NCBI GenBank assembly: GCA_963693305.1
Contig: OY855905.1
Location: forward strand, 32,458,750 to 32,522,749
Source of the DNA: Meandrina meandrites
Lineage: Eukaryota > Cnidaria > Anthozoa > Scleractinia > Meandrinidae
Direction of reading: 5' to 3'
Length of the DNA stretch: 64,000 nt
The translations under genes were made by a program, and so were the position numbers. Below are positions 41,363-54,187 of the stretch, piece after piece (the stretch's first letter is position 1; every line of letters begins with the position of its first letter). The notes under the pieces are model-generated. The model searched no databases, was not told where the DNA came from, and saw only the letters and a program-made list of their open reading frames with translations.

Positions 41363-44300
41363 ATGGCTGTCGACGGTATCCCAGTTGTGGACTTTAGCGC
41401 AATGAGTCTGGGAAACAAGAATCCCTTGAGCGAAAATAATGCAAATGTTAAAGATCTTGCTGATCAAGTGTATCAAGCGTTTAGTACCATTGGATTTGTT
41501 TATCTCAAGAATCATGGAATTCCACAAGAATTGGTAAGCAAAAATCGGCACCCCCAACGAGGATTTAGACTTAAGCTTATAATACATGTACTGTAGGCTC
41601 TTTATTGCCTTAAGGTCTTCAATGTCATGCCAGTTTTCCGGACTAATTCATAAACAATAGCCAACTTTGAGATAAAAGGAGACGAGTTTGTGTGGCTGAA
41701 GCTATATTGCCCCCGCAGGGCTTTCGCCCAAAATTAAAGGCATAAGCCGGGGAGGCAATCATTGAAGATTGCGCGTATATAGGGTCTATATAAGCTTATG
41801 TTGTGGTTCAATTTTATCCTTGGTTCAAATTTTATTTCCCTTTGTTTTTAGCTCATTATCATACTACATTACCATACCCCAAAACAAAGGGAAATAAAAT
41901 TTGAACCAAGGATAAAATTGAACCACAACATATATAAAGAATGCACTTACAGTCAAAATATACAGTTTTTATACCAGATAAAATCTTGATTTGCTCGAAA
42001 AGGGCCTCATGAAATCGTTGGGTAATGATGACGGTTTATCACTAAATGCCCACAAGTATCTGGCAGGTAATGATGACGTAACAGCAGAAATGCCCGAAGC
42101 ATTTCAGCATCCTATTCTGCTCAGCTCAAATCATAGTTTACAGCGCTTAGCTATAACTTAAGTTTGTCCTCACCAAGATTGTGTTGTTCCAGAAAATACA
42201 TGTATTCATACCCCCCCTCCTCACGGAAGAGGGGGTATGACCCCTCCGGAAATTCCAATTTAGCTTCATACATTGCTTTAAATTTTTGGATCTTTGAGAT
42301 CCCCCCTCCTCCTCAGAATTTCCAATCCCTTCTGTGGGGGGAGTATGGATATTTTCTGGAACCACACATTTGCCATATGATTTCAAGCTGTTGTAGTGTA
42401 GTCACTGTCTTGTTTACGTGACATTAATCTTTCAGAATCTTTGCATAATTTCACTTTGTTTTGCTTTTCTCCTCCATGCAATGGTTTGTCAGTACAACAC
42501 GAGAGCAATTTAGATTACACGCACCACCACTGAGGGTCATTGAGTGTTTTCTTCATAAACGTTTTGCCCCCTCAAAAAAATTGATTTTCAATCAATTTTA
42601 GAAGAGCCAAAATATCAAGCGAAAGCATTGACTGTAGTAACGGATACTCTAAAAAAACTGATTAACAGTGGAGGCAGCTGTAGTAGCAACTGTTTCTATT
42701 TTAATTTTAGCACATCAGAATATAGATCAATCATGTTTACTATATTGACTACGAATATAATTGAAGTACCGTCTGATATGTCCATAATGTGGCAACCGAC
42801 TATCGGTTCATATGCCAGTCGTTACTGGGTCTTCAAACAGATGTTTGGTTGATAGTGGGTTGATAGTCAACTGACAGTCAGCTGATAGTTGGTCAACAGT
42901 CAGTTGACTGGGGGTCTGACATTTGCAGACTGTACACCAGTTGCAGACTTCCATTCTGATTGGCCTGAATAGTGCTCCAGTTAGCCTGAATAACACTCGG
43001 GTTAGCCTGCAAAACACCTGCAGTTAGCCTCGTTATAGTTAGCTCTCAATAATAATGGTTATGTAACAAATATATACTTTGACCATATCCCACTGACTGA
43101 CTTTGAGGCAAACTCGCAATCTGATTGGCTAAACAATTATATAAATTTCAGTAGACTGTCCTGAAAGTGTACGCAAGTAAAATTCCCCAAATCACAAACC
43201 AAAACTGTAAAACCAATTTCACTGACCTTTATTAAGCAGCCTCTGGATTATGCTAAAACAATTAGATGGCTTTGGTTTACAGTCTGCAAATGTCAGACAC
43301 TGGGTTCATTGTCAGTTGATTGTTAGTCATGTGTGGATTGAATGTCAGTTGAGTGTTTATCGAGATGTGGCCAGTGACATATCCATCTAGTACCAGTAAA
43401 ATATCAGTCAACTGTTGGTGGGATATTGGGAAAGTGTCAATGGAATGGGAAGTTTTGTGTAAATTTGTGGGGATGCAATTATATTTTCAGGTGGAGATGA
43501 GTGCTAATGATCAGAGTTTATTTCATGTAGAATTACAGTGGTTTTAAGTTGCTGGTTAGTCCTATTACAAAAATCTGTTTCAAGCCAGTTTAATCTTATA
43601 TATTTATTATTTCATATACCTTGCAGATTGATACTGTTTTTGAGACATATGACAAGTTTTTTTATTTAAATCTTGATGTAAAACAGAAGTATGCTAAGGA
43701 AGAAGGAACTTCTCCAAATGGTTGGGATGCTCTTGAAAGAGAAAGGTTGAAAATATTTGTTTGTAAATAATTCGGTTGTGAACAAATATGCACAGAGACA
43801 GTATTTAATTAATGTAGCAACATGAAACAAGCTGATATAGAATATGCTGGACACAGCTTCTAATGGTTAGGCTGTTGTCTGAGCAACTGTATTTTTGCTG
43901 GTTTCATGTCATGAATATGTGCATGCATGGACCTGGTATGTTATAAAACAGCGTCTTTTTTCCAGCATGTGCATCCAAAATGGCTGGGACCTTGGAAGTG
44001 TTTACTTAAACCAAGAATAAAACCTTCAACTTTTAATAACTTTATGATCGTACTATTGCAGCTTGTTAATATTATCAATAAAACTTCAGTGTAGGGGAGA
44101 GCTAGCTACTAGTAATAACTACCGGTAATAATAATTATTATTTTATACCCAGCACTAATCCAGAGAGACCTGGAGATCTCAAGGAGTCATTTGATGTGGG
44201 TGCAATTAATGATGACAATTTTGTAAGTTCATTCGATCTGACTTCCTGTCGTTGGTGATATAAACAACATTAACAGCACATGTTTGTGAGGTTTTCAAGC

Positions 44301-47300
44301 GGTTCAGAACATGCATGTTGTGGTTCAGTTTTACCCTTGGTACAATTACTAGGTATTTTCCTTTGTTCTATATTCATAAACATCTAAATATTTACCATAT
44401 GACACCAGAACAAAGGAAAATAAAATGTACTAAGGGTTAAATTTAGCCACAACATAGCACTAATACATAATAATATATATATTGAATAAGTAGGTAGGTA
44501 AAGTCTGCGCCTTGAGCCTAGTGGCCCATCAGGCTGGAGCTTATCCCGGTTTCTGAGTAGCATGAAGTGATTAGGAGTAGTTCTACTCCTCCCTGGATGG
44601 GATGCTTGTCCATTGCAGGGACCTTACCCTCCAGCAGTAAATTTACTGGTGCCCATTTATACATCTGCGTGGAGAGAGGGACTGTGAGAATGAAGTGACT
44701 AGTCCAAGAACACAATGCAGTGCGCTGGCCAGGGCTCAAACCCAGACTAACCATTAGGCCACCACTTCCCCCCCCCCCTCCAAAAAATAAAAAAACAAAA
44801 ACAAAACAAATTGTACTAAAGGGTAAAATTACGCCACAACATACACATGTTGAATAGGGAAGAGAAAAATAGTTCATTAGGTTAACTCAAAGAAAAACAA
44901 TACTGTGCTCACTTTTTATTCAAGTTTCAATTCTCCTTGAAAACCTATCAACCACTGAAGGGGGATACTATTCCCACCTTAACCATGAATGTATTACTTC
45001 AACAGGACAAACCACAACACTTGAGTGCAGCCGAGCTGGCATTATCTTGCTAGTTTCTGAAATTAAAGTTGACCCTCTGGGTCGTTGTCCTAGCCTGCAG
45101 ATTTGTATTCATGACCTCTTGCTGCATTAGACTGTGAGTAGTCTCTCTTTTGCTCTGGAGACTGTGGGGATGATTGTGACAGCAAGTGAGCACGATATAT
45201 GAGCAGCAAAGGCATATGCTGCGACCAGCCCAGGCATCTGCCCATGCTACTTGCAGATATATCGGGCTTACTCACTTAATTCTCACTTTTGTGTTCATTC
45301 CGATGGACTTAAGAGCAGAGAGAGACCTCTTGCAGTCTACTGCTCTATAAGCTGTCACTAACCAGGCAGTAGTTTAATGCCGACATTCAAAATGTTTGGC
45401 TTATTCTAATAATTCATTGTTAACTTCTTTATGACAGAAGTGGCCTAATGCTGATGTACCAAACTTCCAAAGCAACGTGAGTTCCATTTATCATTGCTTA
45501 ATGGACCTTGGTGCACGGGTGCTTTCCATTATGGCCATTGCTTTGAAAATGGTAAGCTACCTTTTGTTTATTGGTTTTACTATTGAAACTGGGGATGTTT
45601 TACGGCTGCCAACTATTATTGTTAATTAATTAAGGTGATAATTATTCAGCTACAACAGGTAAAAATCACAAATTACCTCTCTAAATGACCTATACCTAAT
45701 TGCTTCTTAAAGGGCCTTTTGATTTTTGTTAAAGTTTTCTGTCTTACAGCTATGTTCAGATTGTGTTAGTACTGTATATTGTGTTACATGTATAACAGTT
45801 TTATCCTGAATTTAAAGTGCCTATGAAATGAAAAATGAAGCTATTAAAAAATAAGCTTATTGAAAAGACCTTTCAAAGCAAAGAAGGGTGGCGTTTTTCT
45901 TTTGGCGATATCTTTTTTCCTCCCAGAGATATTCAAGTTTCTTCTAATATGCAAATTAGGTACTGATGATGTAACAAGTTGTGTTTGTGAGGGTCAAAAC
46001 ACAAAACCAAGCATATCTCTGGAAAGAATGAAGCAATGCAATGGAAACTTTGCATGGACATTTAACCCCATATAATACATGACATGGTGCATAATTTAAT
46101 GTTGCCATGGCAATAGTCTTGGTTCCAGTCTCTTTCCTCGTTAATTCAAATTTAACCATTTTTCACCTTACAGGGCAAAATCCTTAGCTCTTTTTGAAAA
46201 ATATACAATGCTTGCACTACACTAGGTCTCCTAATCAAACTAAAAGAAGCAGACAATCTTTGTTGAAGATCAAATACAGGAATTATTATTTCTGCATGAC
46301 AGAGATCTGGAGCCGAGTGTGTTGCCATAGCAACATCAAAATATACACCGGCTGGTCTATTTGTTTGGGTGCAACAAGCTTGGCAAGTTTAAAGTAGATT
46401 GTCCAATTATTACCAGAGATATTCTTAATTTTGTTTTTTGAGCCTTAAACTTCACACCCTGTGACGTCATCAGTACCTAATTTGCATATTATAAGAAACC
46501 TGAATATCTCTGGGAGGAAAGAAGATATCAGAAAAAGAAAAATGCCATACTTCTTTGCTTTGAAAGGCCTTTTAAATGAGCTTATTTTTTAATAGCTTGA
46601 TTTTTCATTTCATAGGCACTTTAAGATAATTTACGCTGCTTGATCACAGGTCATAACCGTGATGGATTTTATCAGTGAGTGCATGGGGTGTGGCACAGCA
46701 CAACTGCAAATAGTCATTTAGCTCATGAGAAGATTATTTCTGATTTGTTGTTCTTTTGTTTTTCTTTTTTGTAACAGCAACCTGACTCTTTTGGCTTTGC
46801 TTATGAAAAGATGGGCACCTCCTTGGGTGGTAGTCAGTTAAGATACAATTACTACCCAATGGTGGATATCAGCAAAGTAAAGCCAGGGCAGATACGGTGT
46901 GGAGAACACACAGATTATGGTGGAATCACACTGCTGATTCAAGATGATGTTGGTGGACTCGAGGTTAGAGATAAACATTTAAAGGATTAACAACTGCACT
47001 ACCAACAGCAATCTTGCAATACCAAATTGAAGTTCTCCACTATGTTCTCCACTATGGTGGCCCCAAAGACACTCATGATAATTACAAATGAATCAATGCC
47101 TGGGCTCTCTCTCTGAATGTTAAAAAAAGGTTTGAAGAATTTTTGTAGCTGAATTTGCTAATTCATTTCATTATTTTAGATTTGGTAATCAGTTGCTTCA
47201 ATTGTATTTCTTGCTTTACTTTTGAGGTGATTTCCCAATGAGATGTAGGCTTCTAAATTGTACATTTTAGGCATTTTATATTATAATGTTCTAGAAATAA

Positions 47301-48747
47301 TTACAATAATTTGATAAATTGTACAATCTGTGACACCTTTTTGTTTAATTCAGGTTTCCAATATTAAATTCAATGGCCAATTTGTACCTGCCACGCCCAT
47401 GAAAGGAACAGTACTAGTGAATATCGGTGACTTGATGCAAAGATGGACAAGTGACAAGCTGAAGTCTACAGTATGTTCAAAATAACTATGAAAACAAAAA
47501 ATTTATATGAAATATTATGAATTTTTAGTGGTAACCCAATGTTGCTAAAAGTGGCCAAATAGGATTCTGATCATGTGTTTATCATGGAGCAGATAATTTT
47601 TTTATCTTCATATGACAGGAACTCCCTACGATTTTTTGCTGTTGTGGTAACCTCATTGGTGTGAAAATGGTTTCTGCTCCCAGATAGGGGAGGGGAGGGG
47701 GGGGTGGGGGGTTCGGGTGGGGGTACTCCCTATAATGTACTATACTGGGAGGTTCTGCTTGGAGAGGGTTAACCTTTACAGGCTTTGGGTAACAATTAAT
47801 AAAAGGGAAGGGATTTCACGAGCTGGAGTATATCAAAGGGCAGGGAAAACTGTCATTCAGGTATTTGAAAGGGCCTTTCAAATAATCTTGAAAAGACCAA
47901 ACAAACAGTTCGGTTATTCAAGTGAAAAGTGAAGCAAAGAGATGTAGGAATCTTTCTGTAGGTATATGAAAGGGCTACATTTTCTGTGAAAAATGGTATA
48001 TGATAGGGTAAGGGGGGTAAGGGTTTGGACTTGTTTTGAGTAGCTCCCCGGGTTTCTGCTTTAGTTTATGAATTGTCAGTCCAACAGCATTTCTTTTCAG
48101 GAGTAACCTTACCTGTCAAACACTCTCCAGGTGCTACTGACACTCCTGGGTCCAAACCATTTACAGTCAACTCTCGTTATAGGTGACACGCTTGGGACTT
48201 CATTTAGTGTCCGTATTAGCGAGAGTCCATAATAGCGGGAGTCATTTCCAGTCAAACCTCTATAGCCGGGGATCTGAATTTTGTCCGTAATAGCGAGTGT
48301 CCGTAATAGCGAGGTGTCCGCAAGGCAAAAGTTGACTGTACTTTAAAGCAAGATTTGCTTCTTGTTTTTTTAGACTTGTAGAATGTGCTGTTCTGTTTAC
48401 AAGAAATTTCATACTATAAATCACTTTTACTAAGGGTGATTATTTTCTATCTGGCACAAACAATAACAACACCATTATTTGGTAGTAGCAGGAATAGCCA
48501 AATTAATGATGATAATAAAATGAATGTCATACAGTGTCCATTCTTTTGTTTTCATTTTTGTCAGGTTCATCGTGTGCTTATACCGGAAGTAGAAATCAAA
48601 CGCCGTGTTCCTCGGCGCTCTTTGGTGTTTTTTGTTGATCCAGATCCAAGTACACTTATCACGTGTTTGGATGGCTCAAACAAGTATCCACCAATCACAT
48701 CAGGAGAATGGATAAAGGGCAAACTTTACGCCACTTATAAGTATTGA
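41363..48747 (+). CDS. 2OG-Fe(II) oxygenase, isopenicillin-N-synthase-like, copy C (complete)
   Basis: Seven exons with GT-AG borders: 41363-41533, 43627-43745, 44153-44222, 45438-45551, 46778-46963, 47354-47470 and 48565-48747 (TGA). The joined length of 960 bases gives 319 residues. The start MAVDGIPVVDFSAMSL is typical of the family's N-terminal strand. Fe(II) ligands are the HxD in GEHTDYGG (exon 5) and the His in VHRVLIPE (exon 7). RRS in VPRRSLVFF would bind 2-oxoglutarate. The enzyme would be soluble with no signal peptide; the substrate is unknown. It is the duplicate of copy B (nearly identical exon 1 and 2), but with exon 3 and the exon 5 segment intact. The exon 2 donor (GTTGAA) is weak. 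Confidence 0.88.
41797..41932. repeat. Near-perfect palindromic MITE in intron 1 of copy C
   Basis: TATGTTGTGGTTCAATTTTA at the left returns in inverse at the right, ending CCACAACATA, with ~55-base arms nearly identical. It belongs to the same family as 11285-11418, but this insertion is absent from intron 1 of copy B. Confidence 0.75.
42186..42367. repeat. Fold-back repeat in intron 1 of copy C
   Basis: GTTCCAGAAAATACATGTAT and the inverse of ATATTTTCTGGAAC bound C/G-rich tracts. There is no ORF. It is absent from copy B. Confidence 0.5.
42840..43050 (+). repeat. Short degenerate tandem repeats in intron 1 of copy C
   Basis: Repeats of the GTTGATAGT / CAGTTGACTG kind are followed by several GTTAGCCTG units. 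The segment TCTGACATTTGCAGACTGTA (about 42914) recurs inverted near 43277-43296. Confidence 0.5.
44475..44765 (-). repeat. tRNA-derived SINE, duplicate of 11455-11775
   Basis: It is collinear with the copy B intron SINE and has the same minus-strand box-B-like GGGTTTGAGCCC. It was carried along by the gene duplication rather than newly inserted. Confidence 0.6.
45812..46624. repeat. ~0.8-kb MITE with ~150-base terminal inverted repeats
   Basis: TTAAAGTGCCTATGAAATG at the left is inverted at the right (CATTTCATAGGCACTTTAA). The similarity continues inward through the GGAGGAAA and TATGCAAATTAGGTACTGAT segments. It lies in intron 4 of copy C and is absent from copy B, so it inserted after duplication. 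Confidence 0.75.
48162..48340. repeat. Tc1/mariner-like MITE in intron 6 of copy C
   Basis: TACAGTCAACTCTCG and GTTGACTGTA bound a ~179-base element with TA at both ends. The equivalent place in copy B (near 35872) is uninterrupted. Confidence 0.7.
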
Positions 48748-51700
48748 AACAGGACGTGGCACCCTGTTAAACTGCGTCTGCGGCGCACAATGTTCGGGTG
48801 GCTTGGATTGTAAAGGATCATTGCAAGATTTTTTTATCTGCTTCAGAGACAAATTTGTAGTACAAATATTTTATAAATGATACAATAGGGTATGTGACTA
48901 TGCACTGATTGCTGGTATCAGTATAATGAAAAATATTTTTGGTTGTGCAGACAACGATAAACAAAAAAACAAACAAACAAAATTAACAATGAGAAAAGAG
49001 GGGAGAAAGAAAAGGAATCGTACCGGTTCTAAGGGGTAAAGATATTTTAATGTAATGTGCTCGTTATGTTGGCCAACCAGCGTAGTCAGTGAAAGTGCAC
49101 AAGATTTTCAAAAAACACAATTAGTTGCCAACGAGGCAGCCGAGCCAAGAGGCGAGGCTGACGAGGCGGCAGAATCATAGAGCCGCGCGTATACTAGCGT
49201 ATACCAGAAAAAATCTCAACTTCAGCGTAAGGGACTTTTTTTTAACCATATTTGGGTGTAAGTAAACATCCCATATTTGGGTTGTATTGTTCTTCCAAAC
49301 TGGTCCCCAGTCTCTCTCTCCTTGCTAAAGAGCAAATGACCAAAATGGCGTCCACACACCTTTCAATGTGCTCATTCACTCCTTTTACGATAAATACACC
49401 ATCATGGAACTCTAAATGGAAAGAGAATACCCTACAGAATACTCGACCGCCGAAAAAATGAACATCAAGGTCTTCAAAGGGATGAAATAATCTTTCGACT
49501 TCGGAGTCCTTTGATTTCTGAAGAGAGACAGGAAAATCAAAAGCGGACTGTTGACTTCAAATGGAGTTTTCTGGTCTTTTCTTGACTTACGAGAATGCCA
49601 CGGTCGGTTAAATGCTACCTTTAAGTGTTGCTTTTGTTTATAGCAATTGTTTAAGCGATGATTTCATCCCAAATCAAATAACGTTTATATTTTCGCTCAA
49701 AGGAATAAAATCCATACCAAGCGACATTCACTAAAATTACTGCATGTCATACACGCAAGAAAATTGAAAGTTTTTTTGCTGCTAACGGCAAATGTAATGT
49801 TTACTTGAATAGATTAAAATTCTGTCTCCACATATTCCTTCAGTGTCCGTTTTGGTTTTGTTTTCTATTCATTTTTTCGCTTGGGAATTCAGTTTTGCGT
49901 AAACATGACATCGAATGACAATTTGCAGGTTTGCATGCAAGACTGAAATCTGTGCCGTCATTGCATGATTGGGTTGATTACTGAATAGCGTCTACAGAAT
50001 CTTAGCAGTTTTGATTTTAGAATTCTATTTATGAGAAGTTCTTGAAATGCAACTATCTCTTTTATGTTTGGAAACATTTTAACCATCGCGTGTTGCAATA
50101 AAAAACAGCGATGCAAACCTCATTTATTGCTCACATTTTGGGACATTTTTTACGTTGCAAAAATTACAAGATTTGTCAAGAGTTATCAATCTGTCAAACC
50201 CGTGTCATTTAATTTGAACACCAGAGAAAGAGCACTTTCTTCTCGTATTACCTAAACTACGATTTACCATATTTTGGCCATTTCAAATTATAAAGTTCTT
50301 TCGAAAACTATTCGGTATCCGTTCTTACGAACAAACATGAATATTTCGCTCGTTGGCACTTACCGATAGGTACAACTAGTTATAAGTACCATAATTAGTT
50401 TTATACTTTGGAACTCTTCACATATCGGTTTTCGATTTTTATTTCTGAAAATGTCCATTAAAATATTTATAAAACAGGTTTGTCCATTTCATGAGTTCGA
50501 GTTCGAGTTAGAATTTGGAGTTTTTTTGCTTGCGGTTAGCTCCACTCTGTGTTCCGTTGAACCAAAGACAAGCCAACACGGAAGGAAGAATCGTATTTCG
50601 ATCTAAAATACAAAATACAAGAAACTACGTTGGTACTAGCTTACAACGTGATGAACGTATAAAACTTGACATGTAAAAACTTCTAACTAGCTAGAAACCA
50701 ACTGTAAAACTTACTTTTATGCTGCCTCCGTTATTGGCGTACGCAACTGTTTAATTTGAAACAGGCGCGCGCGCAACATTAACAGTAACTGCAAGCGCGT
50801 CAAACACATTAAATGAAATTGTCATCGAAACAGTCTGGTTTGGTTGCGGTTAGTTCCACTCCTGCCTGCTTGTAGTAAGCTTTCATTTGTTGATAAGGGC
50901 GACACTGGGTGACCAACTGGGAATATGTTACCCCGTGTTGTGGGCTTTTCTTTTTCTTTTTTTCATCTTCCATCACGAAATCAGTAACTCTTCAGGCCCT
51001 TCCATTATTTTCAACTCGATATTTTAACTAGAACTCGAAATTCTAACTCGAACTCAAACTCGAAATTTCTAACTCGAACTCATAAATTTAATACACTCTT
51101 ATAAATTTATGTATTGCCTAAAACAATAAAGTATAATTAGTATTTTTCTACCGAAGATCAGATCTTGGCTTTTGTGTGGTATATAAAGCCGTGCAGGCCG
51201 AGGCTTGTGTTATCTTCTTCTTTTTTTATAATCACTCAAAACAAAGTGTACTATCTCGCCGCGTGCCTCACTCTAGACCAATCCGAATGAAATATCTGTT
51301 GATTTGAAAATTGTCGGAAATGTGTAACAATGGCCCAGTGGGCAACGAAGTCCCTGAGGCGTAATTTTCATCAGTTCAATGCAGCAACCACCTTTTCATA
51401 CGAAAACAAATGAACAGTATGTGAAGAAGGATTTCCGTTGAAGCTGCCTTGGGAATTCAAATCTCAAGGAGATCAGTATTCTTGTGATACAACCTGTAAC
51501 TTGCTCAAAAAAACAGTTAAAGAAGGAAAATGCTTGTGTTCTTTGATGTCTTCAAGTCAGAGTTCACGGGAATCAAAAGGACTACGTACCTAACTGCTTT
51601 TCAGAGTAACTTTGGCTTTGTTTACTGAGGTCAGCATGTGTGTCTCATTATTTTCAAAGCTGTTTGCATGCCCGTTTACCTAAAAATATATGCTACCGAG

Positions 51701-52055
51701 CCTCTGCACGTTCCATCTCATAATAATGCGATAATTATCAGTCCTATCCCAATGCTCTGACACCGAGATATGTCGGGTAAAGGCACCATTCTTAAGGTGA
51801 TTTCTTAGTATCGCACTTCTCAGTTCCTACTGCGCATAATTTTTCGCGCGCATACAAATTAGATGGCGGCTTTTTCTTTGCAGCTTTGAATTGCTCGCGA
51901 GAAAGAGAAATCATCGTTTTCTCGCAAACGAGTGGTGACCTATCAATTTTCTCTCATATCATACTTATAGGAACAAGGTGAATTTCAAGTATCGATGGCA
52001 TGAAACAATTATTTGTTTGTTCCTTGAGGTCGACGGATGCAGTACATCTATTGTT

Positions 52056-52449
52056 ACAGCTATTTTGAGAAAGGTTGTCGGGAGCACCAAAGTGCACACG
52101 ACAAGACCGAATGGTGGTCTGGGTATTCACTGGAATTTTGCATATTGGTCCCAGAGGAAATGAACAAGTCTGTATTTTTGCACATGAAGAATTTGTTTTT
52201 CCTCTTAACTTTTACTGTTCCTTTTTTTTAGTTAGAAAAATTCTTCTAAAATTCAGCGTGGCTAAACGTACCCTGTTTCCATATGTCTGAAGAGAAAGAA
52301 GACGTGCAAATTCGCGTTTGTCTTGTCGTGATATCTTATTAGTATTCACATTCAGTACGTGCAGTAGCTCCGTACTTCTACCCATACTACCTTTCGGTCT
52401 TGTCTCGTACGCTTGTGTGCTTTTCTACAACCTTTCTCTAAATAGCTGT
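52056..52449. repeat. MITE with ~50-base terminal inverted repeats
   Basis: ACAGCTATTTTGAGAAAGG at the left is inverted at the right (CCTTTCTCTAAATAGCTGT), and the arms continue to GACAAGACCGAA. The interior matches 39655-40009. Confidence 0.7.
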
Positions 52450-52599
52450 ATACTTCGTTTCATTTTCTCCCGATTTATTTGTGCTCTCGCCTAACATGAA
52501 GTGAACGGCTCAAAAAATAACGTTTCTTGAAGATGATATTGTAAGGAATTATGCATAATTTATGGCGTATGCACAAGGTCATCCTGCTTCCAAACGAAC

Positions 52600-52775
52600 A
52601 TTCTCTATTTGTCAATTGCCCATAATGCACTTTGTTTGCCCCCCAAATTTTGCATAAACTATTGTTTTCAAATTCTCTTGGGAGGACTGCACATTCCCAA
52701 AATAATAGTTAATGCAAAATTTTTTTGGGGGGGGAGGGGGCAAAGTGTATTATAGGCAATTCGAAAATAGAGAAT
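52600..52775. repeat. Palindromic MITE
   Basis: ATTCTCTATTTGTCAATTGCC and the inverse GGCAATTCGAAAATAGAGAAT form long arms with C/G runs near the centre. The ~176-base element has no ORF. Confidence 0.7.
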
Positions 52776-54187
52776 GGAACATAATTTCAAAATTTAGGTT
52801 CCCTGGCGTTAAGATGAGCAAACAATGGCCAGAGTTTGAACGAAATTCTATTGTCCCTTGTATTTCAGTGGAATGACCATGGCCCTGTTAGACCTGTGTA
52901 TTGATAGGTCATGTGACTTCACAGACCAATCATATTCGTTTCGCCCCGCGTGCTTGCGAGGCGGGTTTTGCTCGACTCGCAGTTGGTGTTGAAATCTTAC
53001 GTATATCATGTGGAATGCAGCTTTGGAGAACTTTACTTGTGTATGTGTTGTCGCTTGAACTGCACTCGGAATCAAAGCCACAACAGGATAATTTAACAGC
53101 CTGCACTGCAACGGTGTTGCAAGGAACTGAGTTGCCATTACATGATGTCATGAGCTGGGGAAGGAGTTAAACTTGCCACGAAACCGTTCGATTGACCTGA
53201 CCATGAGACAATGGAAGTTCTTGGTTGACACCAGCGAATTTTACACAAGTTTCTTCACTGTTGACTCTAATGTTATGTCTTTCGTCAAACAAACAGAGCA
53301 CGCATAAACAATGAATTAACAGTTGTCTTTATTTGTAGTATACATGAATATACAAGCTATCTGCACGTTTGACGTGCCTATTTTACTCCTAAACCATTTT
53401 ACATTAATAATGGTGTATGGGCCAAATAAAACACCATGATAACAGCAAATCGGCAAGTGTCTTGAACTCAATCTTGGTGTTGTGAACAGTCTACACTTTT
53501 ACGTACGTTGAACAGCAATTGCATAAGCATACCAAAAAACATGTTCAAATTTCGATTTCAATAAATGCTTGCAAGTACAAAAGTTTCTCTTTCAGTTTAG
53601 TTTCCCTTAGGACTATCTACAAGTGTGTTTTTCTTTCACCACACAGATGGCATACCTTCGTTTGCCTCGAACAAAAATTACAAAATAGCTTTAACACTAC
53701 ACATTCTGGCAAATAGTTAAAAAAATATCGGAGTTTTATGACGAACTAACTAATTGCGTTCGACGATAGGAGAACGCATCCTAATCTTGTGGTGACCTGT
53801 GGTCCCGTGGTTGTCCTGTGAACGCGCAAGCGAAAGTCGTTCTATGTCGGTATGTATGTCGGTATGTCGGTATGTCTCATGCGAGAAGACATTAGAAGGC
53901 AATTAATTGCGTTACATCAACGTCAACAATGACATCAGCCGCAAAGACAGCGCGCGCAAAAAGAATTCTATTAAGCGGATAACGATAGGCTGTAAACAAT
54001 TCTTGCGCTCAACGGTAGCAATACGCATCCTAATCTTGTGGTGGCGTGTTCTTCAATGGCAAGCATGGCGAACGCACTGCATAATCTATGATTACTCCTA
54101 GTTATAAAAGCCCATGCTTTCGAGTTAGCGTATTATCTCGCTGCCCTCAGATACCATGGCGCAGGAAGTATTCTTGACACGTTTGTT

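Larger units (their letters stand above)
48748..54187. other. Spacer between convergent copies C and D
   Basis: No gene is supported. The spacer holds an inverted GAGTTCGAGTTCGAGTTAGA / TAACTCGAACTCATAAAT pair near 50488 and 51090 that may bound a ~0.6-kb element, two clear MITEs (52056-52449 and 52600-52775), and a GTATGTCG microsatellite near 53850-53880. The scattered ORFs of 60-96 codons have no recognisable domains. Confidence 0.6.

Noticed and set aside
53340..54150. Possible gene between C and D
   Set aside because: Short ORFs only, no domains, and no splice pattern matching a protein family.
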